64,000 nucleotides of DNA from Diphasiastrum complanatum. Lineage: Eukaryota; Streptophyta; Lycopodiopsida; Lycopodiales; Lycopodiaceae. A program made the translations under genes and the position numbers. Under the pieces are notes generated by a model that saw only the letters and a list, made by a program, of their open reading frames with translations, did not search any database and was not told where the DNA came from. This document shows, one piece after another, positions 24,259 through 36,455 of this stretch (positions are counted from its first letter, which is position 1; each line of letters opens with the position of its first letter). Location of the stretch: positions 20,973,701-21,037,700 of the forward strand of contig CM055093.1 of assembly GCA_029204225.1 (NCBI GenBank), given 5' to 3'.

Positions 24259-26525
24259 AATATGGCACATGTAGGAGGATGTCTCTTAGAACCAAGTAAA
24301 AGACTAAGTACCTCCAATTATTCAATATGGAAGGTTAGGATGAAGTCAGTTCTAATACTCCGGGATGTTATGGACATAGTACTTGGTATTGAGGAGGAGC
24401 TTCAGGCACAACTTGAAATACCAAAGTATAGGAAGAGAGGCTAGAATGGCTCTACACTTCATTAAAATGAATGTCTCTAATGAGATTCTAAGAGAAATAA
24501 AATCTTGCACCACTGCTAAAGAAGCTTGGGATGCACTTAAGTCAATCTATGAAGCTAAGAACACTTCTAAAATACTCATTCTTAGAAATCAAATTTTTCA
24601 AATTTTTCAAAGAAGTGAGGAGAGTGCATCAAATTATGTTCTGAGAGTAAAAGATCTTTATAGGGAGCTTGCTTGTGTTGGTGTCACAATCAATCAAGAT
24701 GAGCTAGTACAAGTCATTCTAAATGGCTTAAAAGAAGACTATGATAATCTTGTTCAATCCTTTGCCATAAAGGAGGAGTTGCCCAATTTGGAAACTCTTC
24801 AAGGAGTTCTCATATCTGAAGAAGCAAGGCAAAGTTACAAACTTTCTAGGATGAACAAACCCGAGCATCTTGGAAGTGACAAAGCTCTCTTTGTCAAGGA
24901 CAAGCATAAAGGGAGAGACAAAGATGGTGAAGAGGATGACTCAACTCATCCTTCTACTTCCAAGGCCAAGAAGAAAAAAGTCAAGTGTTTCTTTTGTGGC
25001 AAGAAGGGGCACTATGCCTCTAATTGCTTCAAAAAGAAAAATCAACTCAAACAAGCAAATCTCTCTTTTATTGCAAGTGATGGAGAAGGATCACTCATGG
25101 TGTCAAGTTTTTCTTCTACTGCAAAATCACATAGAAAGCCATATCAAAAGTCTTTTATTAAGACTTCTCATCCTTTGGATTTAATTCACTCGGATGTTCA
25201 TTTTTCTTCCTCGAAAAGTATTGGTGGTGCAACTTGTTTTGTTACCTTCATTGATGATTTTACAAGATATACTTGGTTGTATCTACTTTCTTCAAAAGCT
25301 ATGGTGTTTGAACACTTCCTAGTCTTCAAAGCTTATGTCAGAGAAACAGTTTTCTTTCAAAGTTAAAGCTTTAAGATGTGATGGAGGAGGTGAATACATC
25401 TCCAGCAAGTTCTATGATTATTGTGAGGTTGAAGGGATTAAGAGAGAGTTTTCTTTTGCTTATTCTCCATCTCAAAGTGGAGTTGCTGAAAGAAAAAATT
25501 GATCTCTATGTGAATGTGCTAAAGCAATTGTTGAAGCTTATTTGCCTATGGAATATTGGGGAGAAGCAATTAATTGTGCAAATTATTTGTGCCATAGACT
25601 ACCTCACAATGCACTTACCCTTGGAAACAAGGAAAAGAGAGGATCCAAATTCAGTCAAAGGGATCATGGTTGGATACTCATCCAACCAGAAGGCTTACAA
25701 AATTTATATTCCTCTACCTCAGTTACAATTAAGAGTAGAGATGTTATTTTCCATGAGAATAAAAAATACATCTTTGATGAGGTCGAGATCAAAGATTCCC
25801 AAAAAGATTCTCCTATCATCACCCTTGAAGATTATCATGGAAAGATGGGGCCGAGAATTGAGGAGGAGTCACCTCGAATTTTTTCACCAAGGAGATCACA
25901 AAGAGAAAGATTCGAGCCTAAGAGGCTTACATATGGAGATAAGCAAGTGGAACTCAACTCGACTAATTATGCTTATTTTGTTTCACATGACGAGCCAAAG
26001 GATGTGTATGATGCACTCAACTCAAAAGAATGGTTTCTATCCATGAAAGAGGAATATGATGCATTGATTGTCAACACGACATGAAAGCTTGTGGATCTTC
26101 CATCCAACAAGCACACCATTGGTTGCAAATGAGTTTTTTGAGTCAAATATTATCAAGATGGCACAATCAACAAGTACAAGACAACACTTTGTGCAAAGGG
26201 TTTTGCTCAAGTTTATGGACTTGACTATGAGGAGACTTTTGCTCCAGTTGCAAAGATGGTATCAATTAGAATCATTATTTCTATTGCTTGTTTTTTCAAA
26301 TGGCAAGTTTTTCAACTAGATGTCTCAAATGCATTTTTAAATGGATATCTAGAAGAAGAAATTTATATGGATCAACCCCTTGGGTTCATCCAAGACAAGA
26401 CCAAAGTTTGCTTGCTCTTCAAAAGTCTCTATGGACTAAAGCAAGCACCAAGATCGTGGTATTCTCGACGTTACACTTTTCTTGACTCACTAGGATACAA
26501 TCTTAGTAACTATGATCCTTCTTAG
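24259..26525 (+). pseudogene. Broken copia gag-integrase-RT of element C
   Basis: Gag starts at 24259 (MAHVGGCLLEPSKRL, NYSIWKVRMK), changes frame near 24400 and carries the CCHC knuckle CFFCGKKGHYASNC (24988-25029). About 40 codons later it runs directly into the integrase segment DLIHSDVHF and FVTFIDDFTRYTWLYLL, so protease and GAG-pre-integrase are missing. Integrase continues with frameshifts and a stop after GVAERKN. RT follows in shifting frames through the motifs QLDVSNAFLNGYLEEEIYM and LYGLKQAPRSWY. It ends at NYDPS, where an LTR-like segment begins. Confidence 0.85.
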
Positions 26526-26526
26526 T

Positions 26527-27080
26527 AGCTTTAGTTTTATGATAGAGATATTGTAAAATTAAAATAATATAAAACTTAGAGATTCAAGTTTTGGGGTTTG
26601 TCCAAACTTGAGGTAGACTAGTCTAGTAACTTTCCAATTAGAGTCGAATTAGTTTTTTGTCTTCATAGTGATGTGCAGGTCTAGAACCTATCAAGAAGCA
26701 TTTGAGGCTACTCTTGTAGGTCAAAGGATTCTCAAAGGAGAGATTCTCAAGTCTTATCCATCTCTCTTTTTTTTCATCTAGTAGAGAGGTAGAGTCAATG
26801 TGGCATCTAGATTGTTCTCTCTCTCTCCACGAGTTCTAGAAGGCCTCTTGTATTATAAATAAGGTGGCTTTGTACCACAAGAATACACTTCTTCAAGTAA
26901 AGCTTCCATTTGATCCATTTGAGGTGTAATGATAGTTAGATTGTGATGAATGCTCTTGCCTTCATGCTAACTAGCTTGCCAATGTTTTCCATCTCATTGT
27001 TTTTGGAATAGAAGCTAGTTTAGTGCGCAATCATTCATTCTCTTGATCCTTTGTTCTTGCAGCTGGTTCACACGTGTGAA
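26527..27080 (+). repeat. LTR-like segment inside the RT of element C
   Basis: RT sequence stops at 26525 and resumes at 27083 with a perfect RT box. The intervening ~550 bp has a TATA-like ttataaata (26857) and ends with CACACGTGTG (27069-27078), as the LTR ends of this family do. Exact termini and target duplication could not be fixed. Confidence 0.45.
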
Positions 27081-27082
27081 AA

Positions 27083-27136
27083 GTTCTCATCATTTATGTT
27101 GATGATATTATCCTGACAGGAAGTTGTATCATTTAG
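27083..27136 (+). pseudogene. RT catalytic-box fragment (YVDD)
   Basis: Translates VLIIYVDDIILTGS then CII and a stop. This is the palm motif of copia reverse transcriptase with the catalytic aspartates. It ends at a breakpoint to non-coding sequence. Confidence 0.85.
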
Positions 27137-28241
27137 TTGAAGAAACCAAAATTGTTTTTGTTTGGATTGAAAGAAATTTATAGAGGTGTGTGAGTCACAT
27201 GTGTAGTGTTTGATCCAAAAATCCTAAGAGTTCCTTCCTTTGTGGAGGGCAAGATCTATGAACTCATTTCTTGACTTTGGTGGAAAAATTGTCTTCTTCA
27301 TTGTGATCAAAACTTGCTAAGTGGCATTAGCTCTTTGTAAGCACATATCTTAGTGAGAGAGAAGTATCACATTTCTGAAAATTTGAATATCATTCCAAAT
27401 CTAAAGAGGTAGAGTCATTGATACTTGGTGGAGTCCAATAGGGGTGAATGAATTCAATTTTTGAGCAAAATTTGACATTGTATGTATGAAACTCAAATAA
27501 GTTCTAATTCAACTTTCTTTGTGAGAGGATGAGGGTCAAGTTGTGATCCCATTGGGAGTCTAGAATAGGGAGGAGCCCATATTTGAGTGTTCATACATGG
27601 TTGGGATCTTTGTGAATCTCTAGATGTCTAATTTTTAAGCTTGGTGAAAACTTATTGACATAGATTGTTATCAAACCATTTCATGTCCATTCCAAATCTC
27701 AATAGTGATATTCTTTGGGTCAAGAGGGATTCCAAAAGGGGTGATTGAATCTGATCTTTGTGTGTCTAAATCAAGTATACATGTCAAGTTTATGTGATCT
27801 AGTGTAGATCCTTTGTTTTGTGAAAATTAGTGGTCTAATTTGTTGTCAAATCAAATCAAATTCTGAGATTATCTGGGTCAAGAGTGATTCCAGAAGAAGT
27901 GATTAAGTTTGATTAAACAAAACCCATTGTTTGAGAATATCAAAAGTTGAGTGAACTAGTCAAGAGAAAAGGAAAATCTAGGTGTCAAATCTTTTCAAAT
28001 CCATTCCAACTCTAAAAAAAAAGAGTCATTGGTGTTTGTTGAGTCCAATAAGGGTGTTTGGATCTGATTTTTGTGATTTGATAGAGTGCTTTTGTCTTAG
28101 TGATCAAATCAAAGCTTAGTTTCCATTTGGTCTAGATCTTGTGTAGATACTTCTAGATTGTTAAATGTGTTCAAATCTAGTTTCTTGAGAGTCACAAATT
28201 ACATTTTGAAAAGTCATATCACAAGATTTTACTTCCTCATC
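27137..28241 (+). other. Non-coding leader-like tract with degenerate repeats
   Basis: Repeated blocks combining 'ttccaaatct', 'gagtccaataggggtg' or 'gattccaaaaggggtg' and 'gaatctgatttttgtg' occur near 27400, 27690, 27855 and 28003. No gene. Its position ahead of a gag-like start suggests a retrotransposon leader. Confidence 0.5.
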
Positions 28242-28496
28242 ATGGCATCAATAGGTGGCAACATATTGGAGGCAAGTACGGATCCTAAATGCAACCTTTG
28301 TGGCAAGAGAGATCATTTTGTGTCAAGATGCTACAAAATGAAGACCAATCCATCCAAGGGCCAAGGTGAAGGATGGAGCTTATTATTTTCAAATTTTTGT
28401 TTTGGAAAACACTTTCTCTCATGTACTACATATCAACCGCAACATCACATAATGGGAAAATTTTTATTCAATTTGGCTAGTTTCAGAAACATTTGA
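28242..28496 (+). pseudogene. Mini-gag fragment: gag start fused to zinc knuckle
   Basis: From the ATG at 28242 the frame reads MASIGGNILEAST, similar to the N-terminus of the neighbouring gags. It goes straight into a CCHC knuckle (CNLCGKRDHFVSRC), skipping the ~200-residue gag core. The remainder has no recognised domain. It is either a deletion derivative or a chance fusion of scraps. Confidence 0.5.
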
Positions 28497-28652
28497 ACTG
28501 ACAATGAACGCCATGAAATATACAAAGGTGGTAATTATTGCAAAGCCTTCCTAGGTGCATTTACAATAATGACAAAAGACTATCACGTGACATGATTTAT
28601 TTTCAAATTTTGACGTTGTTGGTTTTAATCTTGCAGGAATTTTACACTGTTG

Positions 28653-29006
28653 AAGAAACTGTCCTCAGGCCCGACAGTCCTACCAAGCCGATTTACTTAC
28701 CACAAGGCATGGAAAGTGGTGCAAAAGCCCCATTCCAACGGGCTGTATATGAAGGCATTCATTGTTATTTCAAATGTGTCCATGGGCAAGCCCACTTTTT
28801 TCATGGACAATGTCGAAACTTTGGGTGTAATTCGTGGCATTCTTATGCCTGAAGTTATGCTTGTGGAAGATGTTGAGTTCATCACTCATACCGCTCATGG
28901 GATTGAATATCATGCAAAGATAGCACCCATTTCACCCAAGTGCCTGAGATTTATGACTCCAAATGCGACCTCTTCAAATATGAAGGCAATCTTGTCGAAG
29001 GAATGA
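28653..29006 (+). other. Unrecognised open frame
   Basis: An open frame of about 118 codons follows a cag at 28634-28636 that could be a splice acceptor. It has no internal ATG near its start and no family I recognise; a segment around MPEVMLVEDVEFITHTAHGI looks protein-like. The overlapping frame is also open for about 70 codons, which weakens the case. Could be an exon of a captured gene or chance. Confidence 0.25.
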
Positions 29007-29145
29007 TTGCACTCCATAATATGCATGAAATCACGAGGGAGAGAGAAGAAAATGATGAAATAATGTAAGACACAGTACAAATTACAACAACAACAGTCTC
29101 TGAACTTCACGGTCCAACACATGAAATACATGGTGTTTGGGGAGT

Positions 29146-30050
29146 TGTTAGAAATCATCATCTCAATTAGAATCAAGATCGATTCCAAGATAAATGTCTA
29201 GAATAGAAATGTGGATTGAGATACTAGCAGCAGATTTAGAATGACAAGTTATGACTGAGGATCCGTAATGCGTCAATATAGCAGCAAGAATCAAGATGAA
29301 TTTAATTAATAAGCAATGCACAAGAATAAATTAGTGTGTGGATAAAATTTGCACTCTTTGATTAATAAAAAATAGAGTACATGAGCGTGAAGCTGTGCAT
29401 GAGTATGTGAAGCACAAAATAGGAGAGCTTCAGTCGCTAGATCATTGATTAAAATAAATAGACTAATTGCAGACTTTAGACCTACTTGATCGTTTTGATT
29501 GATCTGGTATATACATTGTGTTGATGATTTCAGATTAATTGATTAGTACTTGAAAGTATAAGATTAGATCTACTTAGTTTACTTGTAAGAAATAAATCTA
29601 TGTACATAGTTGACAATCTGTCAACGTCTTCCTTCTAATCATGACGTGGGTCGAAACGAGTGAGAGTGTCAAAATAGCATATGAGTCAATATTGACTCTA
29701 GGTCAGAAACAGTGCTAGGTCGATATCGATTTGCCTCCTGGTCAAAATTGTTGTTGGGGTCAAAATAGTTGTCCAGGTAAAAAAATTTACATGATTGAAC
29801 TCAGTTGAGAGTCAGAATAGATAAGATCTGATTCTATCAAGGGTCGAAATATGTACAGTGATGGTCAGAATAGATTATATCTGATTTGATCCATCAAACT
29901 AGGTCAAAGATCGAAATAGATTTCAATTTCATAATGGATTTCGATCTTCTGAATATAACTTCAATTTTTATGAATTTTTTTGCTAAATATATACAGATTT
30001 CATGATCCTCATTATTGGATGGATTTAGACCTGAGCATTAAAATCCAACT
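29146..30050 (-). repeat. 3' LTR of copia element H
   Basis: Minus strand begins AGTTGGATTTTAATGCTCAG (first TG mutated), next to a polypurine tract (taagggggag). U3 contains a loose array of 'ggtcgaaat' and 'ggtcagaatag' units (29640-29960). The start aligns with the start of the LTR ending at 63576. Confidence 0.65.
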
Positions 30051-30057
30051 CTCCCCC

Positions 30058-31860
30058 TTAATGTGGATCTTGAAAATTTTCAACCTTTAGATATAGAATA
30101 TTGTTAAATTTGATATGATGGTCCTTGGATAGTGCTTTGGTGAAGTAATCTACTATCATAGAATCTGTCCTACAGTAAACCAATGAAACTTCCTTGCTCT
30201 GCACTTTTTCTTTGAGGTAGTGATACTTGATTTCAATATGCTTACTTAGAGAATGAAATCTCGAATTCAGAGATAGTGCAATTGTGCTTTGATTGTCACA
30301 ATATAAGGTTGTTGGCTGTAGTTGAGCAAAGTCGATATCCACTCTTAGATTTTTCAACCAAATCATCTCCTTCGTAGCATTTGTGGTAGCTATATATTTT
30401 GATTCGGTTGATGACAAAGCTATTGAGGTCTATTTTTGGCCGTTCCATGAGATCAGATCTCGATTGAATAAGAATACAAATCCAGAAGTTGACCTTCTGG
30501 TATCGATATCTCCTGTCCAATCTGCATCTGTATAACCTTTAAGAATATTGGCAGATTGGCTGCCTCCATAACAGATGCATAGAAGTTTTGTGGCTTGAAC
30601 ATATTTCATGACTTTCATGAGTGCTTTCTAGTAGGTCAACCTTGGATTGAATAGAAACGACTTAGTGAGATGGCTGAATATGCAAGGTTGGATCAAGATC
30701 ATTGCATACATCAATGAGTCGATAATGGAGTGAAATGGGTACTACTCATTTCCTCCTTCTCTGCCTCAATTTGAGGACATTGTTCCCTTGATAGTTTTAG
30801 ACCTGGGTCTAGTGGAAAGAGACTCGATTTGCAGTCGGTCATTCCATACTTTTCCAACACATTAGCGAGATATCGTTGTTGATTGATGTAGATATGTCTG
30901 TTGGGTCAATTTTTGCGAATCTGAATTTTGAGACAATAATGGGCTGGTCATCTTGTATTCTTGTATTCCTATGTTAGCATGCATTTTACATTCTTCAAAA
31001 AATTCAAATTGTTACTGAACTGTAAAGTATCATCAACATACAAAGTGATGATTATGAAGGAAGTCAAAACGGACTTGTAATAGACATTCAAGTCTACCTG
31101 AGTGAAACCATTCTCGATTAAGAATTTATTCATCTTTTGAAACCAGGTCCTTGGGGACTATTTCAGACCATACAGTACCTTATGAATTTTGCAAACAAGA
31201 TGCTCCTTGCCCTTGAGCACATATCCCTATGGTTGTGTTATGAACATCTCCTCTTCAATGGTCCCATTCAGAAAAGCTATTTGGATGTCCATTTGGTGGA
31301 CTTCAAGGTCGAGTGTAGCTGCATAAGAGAGTAGTAATCGAATTGAAGTATGCTTAACGATTGGGCTGAAAGTTTTAGAATAATCTAGATTTGGAATATG
31401 TGAAAAACCTTTTGCGACCAGCCTAGTTTTGTATCAATTTATCTTTCCTTTAGCATCATACTTCACTTTGAATATCCATTTGCATGGAATCGGATTTTGA
31501 TTCTTAGGCAGCTCCATGATAGTCCATGTCTGATTTTCGATCATGGAATCGAATTCTGTGTCCATGGCGCCTTTCCATTTATCAATATCTTGGGTTGACA
31601 TTGTTCTAATATTAAATAACAGGCTGGATCATCCATAAAATGGGATGGAGGTTGTGTAGGTTGATTCGATCTTTTGGGATGAATTTCAACCCTCTGATGC
31701 GATTTGACCTGTTGAGAATTTGACTCACCGTTTGAGTATGAATCGATTCTTTGGTCCACCACCCTATGGTCGAAATTGATTTCGACCCTAAGATCAAAAT
31801 TTGTTGGAACCTTCCCCTTGTGAGCCAATTTCCCGAGTGAAACCGGCCGCAATCATGAGC
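30058..31860 (-). pseudogene. copia pol 3' end of element H (RT, RNase H)
   Basis: The RNase H part at 30058-30417 has STESKYIATTNATKEMIWL, YCDNQSTIAL and SKHIEIKYHYL, and ends at a natural stop just before the polypurine tract. Upstream segments (30430-30618, 30900-31560) carry RNase H/RT motifs in shifting frames. A linker with QPPSHFMDDPACY (31541-31852) marks the region between integrase and RT. Many frame breaks; non-functional. Confidence 0.8.
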
Positions 31861-31934
31861 TCCCAAGGTAACATTTGGCTCGCCCTATTAGGGTAAGTCG
31901 ATTTGTACATGATTTAGCAAGTGTACTCTGATAC

Positions 31935-32181
31935 GTGGCTCCAACATAAGCATGAAAACGTCCTCAATATACCTAAGGAGCCTTCCTTCGAAGATGGAGG
32001 GGAGCAAGTCATAGAGGACGCGCAGTGGGGCCAGGCTGCAAGAGACCCGTATGCGTGGACGCATCGACGATCGCATCCGGACTTGCAGAGGCGAGAGAGC
32101 TGTCTGGATCCCATGCTGCCACCGCGCAGCTAGGAGCTGTACTAACGACCAGAGAACGATAGATTTCTCGCCCATCTAACA
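31935..32181 (-). repeat. Short GC-richer LTR-like sequence
   Basis: On the minus strand it runs from TGTTAGATGGGCGAG (32181) to about 31935, where 'acgtatcagagtac' resembles a PBS. At ~245 bp it is much shorter and more GC-rich than the other LTRs. It could be an LTR of a small (TRIM-like) or unrelated copia family. A second copy was not found, so the call is tentative. Confidence 0.4.
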
Positions 32182-32569
32182 CCCTACGCCTTTGGGTCTT
32201 CGCCTCAGCTCCTACTATTCCTCTTTTACGCCTTTTTTTTGGGTTGTCCCAGATCCCAAAACATCTCTATGAATACTTTGTATTCGTCCTTGACACTAGT
32301 TGTTGCTTCAACTCTCAAAAGCAGTTATCTTTCTATTACCTGTCTCCATCTTTGCTCTTAAGTCAACACGATATCATACTTGCCTTTGGGCATGCTGTCT
32401 GGAATCGAGGCTTGCTGCATTTGCCGGTTGCAACGCATGTCAATGAAAGGCAAAAGATTCAGAAAAGTGTGAACCGAAACATATATCCTACAGTACGTTG
32501 CGAGAGGTCAATTAATTGAAAGGTGAAATTGCATACGAGGGTAAGAATCGAGAATTTTGCTTGTAAAAT
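32182..32569. other. No recognisable feature
   Basis: Unique AT-rich sequence between an LTR-like end and the inner edge of arm 2; no supported gene or repeat. Confidence 0.5.
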
Positions 32570-35500
32570 ACAATAAATTATTATCTTTCCAAAGGCTAGA
32601 TTTTTCATTTGAAAGTGTAAGGCAGAAGAAGCTCTTCATTTGGAAATTAGGTGGGTATGCTCAAGTCCGTTCTGTCCAGTGCCCACCAAGATGAAGGTAT
32701 GATTAGAATTTGGACTTCGATGATCCGACCCATCCCTGGTGGGTCAGGACTCGCGGATGGTAGCTTCAAGGTGGGCTCCATCCATCTCAATATCATTTCT
32801 CATGTCGCTGTTCTTTCCAGCATAAGGAAGAGTTTATATTCAATCATAACTTATAGCTGGGCCTGACTTACTTGATCGTTCAACAGCACCAAGGTCTGAG
32901 AATCACGCAAATAATTTAGTGTAATACAAGAGAAGAATATTCTAGAGTTGTGTACTCCGATTATTGGCATTCTAATTTCTTAGGAAGACTTTGGAGCTTC
33001 TTGCTAAGTTTAGGATTTAAACTCCAACACTGAGTAGAAACAAATCATGAAGACATTCATACAAGAAAGAAGAACAAATTCAGCTAGAATTCTGGCTTTT
33101 ACAGTCAATTAGTAAGTACGTTAGAATGGATTGATCTATACTCATTCTGGGTTTTACTACAAATAACATTAATACTACTGGAGTTGCCTAGATTATCGCA
33201 ACTTAGTACTACATGCTATTGCTTTCTACCATGGCTGCGAAAGTACCTGTTATTCAAAATCACCGTGTACTGTATGGTCCTATGAGTATTCTGTTTTTTG
33301 CATCCATAAAAGCCGATAAAAGATGAGTAATTGAGCTCACAACAGCACAACGTCATTAAGTTCAAATCTCTAAAATAAAACGGGCTTATGTGCCAAAAAT
33401 AAAAAACAAGCAACCTACAAAAGTACAATATCATATCTTCTGTTTTTGAAAGAACATTATATTATTTGTGGTACAAATTGGCATACTTCAGATACCGCAG
33501 TACTCTTATCTGGGTACAAATCGAGTGGCAACGTTGCCTCCAGCTATAGCTATGCTTTTTCTTTGGTAGTAGCTATATCACTTTGAATTGCTAGATGTAG
33601 ATATATCTTTTTGAATTAGTAGATGCAGCTTGGCCCCCAAGTGGGAGCTTGCAAGCCGGGGAGGGAGCCATTGAATGCTGAAAATATTCTCTCAACTGCT
33701 CTGAGTGTGACCTATCACTAGATAAGGAAGGACATCATATCTACGACGTCTGCAGAGTCACAGTTAAGATCACAACTATAATAGCCGCTTCATCAAACTT
33801 TCATAGTTCATTCTACTGTTGCAACATCCGTGACTTCCTTGATCTTGCTGCATCAGTGCTCACTACTGAGCTTAGCTTCAGAAATATGGCGCTTTCAAAA
33901 TGTTACTGCAAGCCCAACTCTCTCATGCCTGCTCTGATCCACTGGCTCTTCGTAATTCGCCTGATAACTGCCACATGCAATGCGCAAAGCACCGCCACAG
34001 TCACGGTGAGTATCGATGGATCAACAACGATTGCCAAGGTGGATCCCAATTTTATTTGCGCAACGCTGGATTTGTGGCCTCCTGAGAAGTGTGACTATGG
34101 CACTTGCAGCTGGGGAAGTTCGTCTCTCTTGAACTTGGTAAGCAAAAGCTTGCTTAGAGTTGATAGCTCCACGATATATATGTAAGTTCTAGCGACCATA
34201 AACTGCTGCAATAAACTCTTCCATATTATCATCAATGCCAGTGCCCACAGCTTCTTCTCTACATCAGAATCCTACCCACAAAAGCTGGACTTTGATCTTA
34301 AAACCATTAACTCGTCAAATACTGTATCTGCAAATTATTACTGCTGTCAAGGATTTGGCTTCCTTTTTGATTGATTTTATTATCTCCCTCTTTATGTTTC
34401 TCACAGCTTACAACCATCAGGCTTCTCAATTGGTAATGTCAACTAGTTTCTGCATAAGTTTCTAGAACCACATATATATCTCCTAGCAAACCATATTACA
34501 AATGGTGGAAAATTCATCTGATTTTACTTTGCACAGGAGGATACATTGATGCCATGCCATGAAATGGCTGTAAATCGCAGGCAGCCTGGCATCACCATCG
34601 GATCTTCTAAAGCTTCTAGAAGTACTTTATCAGAGCACGATGAATCTCTTATGTTGCTGATAGTAATCGTTCTACAAAGATGAAGCTCCTTAGGTTTCCT
34701 TAATGAATATTATTTTCCCCAATTTGACATTCAAACAAAAAGGCTTCGCTCTAATGAAAAAAATTATTTCAGGGCAACTTGTGGGCATAATGAATGAGGT
34801 AAAGAATTTCAGGGAATAAAGCCCTGGCGTAATGAACTACAGCAAAATTGGACATAAAATCATGTCGAGATAAAATTGGACATAAATCATGCAGATTATA
34901 ACTACAAAAGTGTCTCAGCCTGTATACTCCAAGGACCGTCAACTTTGCATAACATAATTCACCTAAAAAATGAATAGTAAATAGGCAATTGACTGACCTT
35001 TGGATTATTAGACAATGGATGTTTTAGTGACTTTTCCATCAAGTTGAACGGTAGTAGAATTTTGCCGAGGCCATAGTTTTACAGCCATTTTACCTTATGG
35101 AAAAGCTCAAGAATCCTTCAAGGCCATGATTTTATAGTTGTTTTACCAAGCGGAAAGGTCACTAGAAATCCTTCCCAAGCGTGAAAGATTTGCAAGGCAT
35201 TCTACTTCATGGTTGAAAATATCTTTACAGCCCACAATCTTTTGACTTTCCATATGCTATATTATCTTTACAGACTTATTATGGGCCAACATTGCTTTCA
35301 AACATTTCTCTTGACTTCAGGACACATAATTTATGAGCATGTAGCTTTCAAATGTCATAATTACTTCACAATTTTAAGTAGTCTCATGTTTAAAAGTTTT
35401 TAAAAACAGAATTCATAAAATCAACCAAATCTGGTGCAGCCTATAAATTCCTCGGGAATTTCAGTCTTTGCACAATTAAAAAAATGAACATAAAATTGTC

Positions 35501-36455
35501 ATGTTAATCTTTTACCCAGGGGTTGTAAGGGTCATTTGGAACTTGCTGCAGCTTTGAGAACATCCAACCCACTTTGTAAAAGTAAAAAGGAAGTGCATTT
35601 TCCTACATAGTAGTTGAAAGAAAATATTAATTGCTCATAATTGAAAAAGAGTGTTAAATTTAATGTCTTTTAGGTGACATATTTTGCAGTTATCAATTGG
35701 TCATCAACTAGAAAAAGAGCCATAGAATTAGTGCTCAGCATTTTATAGCAGACTTGACCGCATATTGAACAGGGCAATTTTCTCAATTGGACTTTCCCTT
35801 TTAAACTTAAGGAGTTACAATTTTCAATGCATGATAAAGCCCTCTGCAGAATATTTTAGTGTTTTATGACCTTGTCTGAAGGGGCATGTAGACTTAACCC
35901 TTTCAAACCAAAGTAGATGATGCTAATTTTTTGATTTAACAAAATGACTGTTAATACAAATTGACTGCATTCCAAATGAATTGGATACAAATTAGACACA
36001 TTTGTTTTTTTTTTTGTGACTCATCTTCTAAAATGTAATTAAGCTAGAGGAACAGAGATTGATGCAGCCCTTCACTAGTCTGCTGACCTTAAAAGTGATA
36101 ATTGATGCAAACCCTTCTGCTGACCTCCTTACAAGTAGTTGTGTGGGCAATGAATTACCAAATCGGTTCAGGAATCACAAAATAATTGTTGCTGTCAGAT
36201 GGACTTCGTTATTGGCAAATTCTTCCCTCTGGTTGGTAATTTTTGGATGATCAGCTTGTTGGGAGTTTGTTTCTGCTGAGACAATTTGACAGTTCACTTT
36301 CATATTGGAGTGTGCTTTGGTTTCTTGAAGCTTCGGGTAGTTTCGTGATCTCGAGTATAAACAGCCACCTTCTAAACCCAGAACCAGAAGCTTGAGTTCT
36401 GTTAGATGGAACCCTTTTCAGCCATTTTTTTAGCTGGTTCATGTTGTTTAAATGT
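32570..36455 (+). repeat. Inverted duplication, arm 2 (GH79 5' region)
   Basis: Partner of 655-6345. It covers about 1.3 kb of upstream flank, exon 1 and the first 2.3 kb of intron 1 of the complete GH79 gene. Continuous where arm 1 has 1.9 kb of extra sequence. The two copies are head to head, with start codons about 30.9 kb apart. Confidence 0.9.
33886..34137 (+). CDS. GH79 gene exon 1
   Basis: 84 codons: signal peptide (hydrophobic stretch from L13 to C31, probable cleavage near A33) and the mature N-terminus through SSLLNL. The donor is g|gtaagc. The ATG at 33886 is the first in frame; the codons upstream to 33856 begin with GTG and are not taken as coding. Confidence 0.88.

Larger units (their letters stand above)
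22920..27136 (+). mobile_element. 5' half of copia element C
   Basis: LTR C, PBS, leader, gag, integrase and the N-terminal two thirds of RT are present in order, up to the YVDD box at 27083. The 3' part (RT end, RNase H, 3' LTR) is absent here; a fitting 3' half lies at 45483-47226. The protease region is deleted and an LTR-like segment interrupts RT at 26527-27080. Confidence 0.8.
29146..31860 (-). mobile_element. copia element H, 3' half only
   Basis: A minus-strand LTR (29146-30050), polypurine tract and pol 3' end with RNase H and RT up to the integrase-RT linker (about 31860) are present. Integrase, gag and the 5' LTR are missing. It abuts another LTR-like sequence at about 31860-32181. 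Confidence 0.8.
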
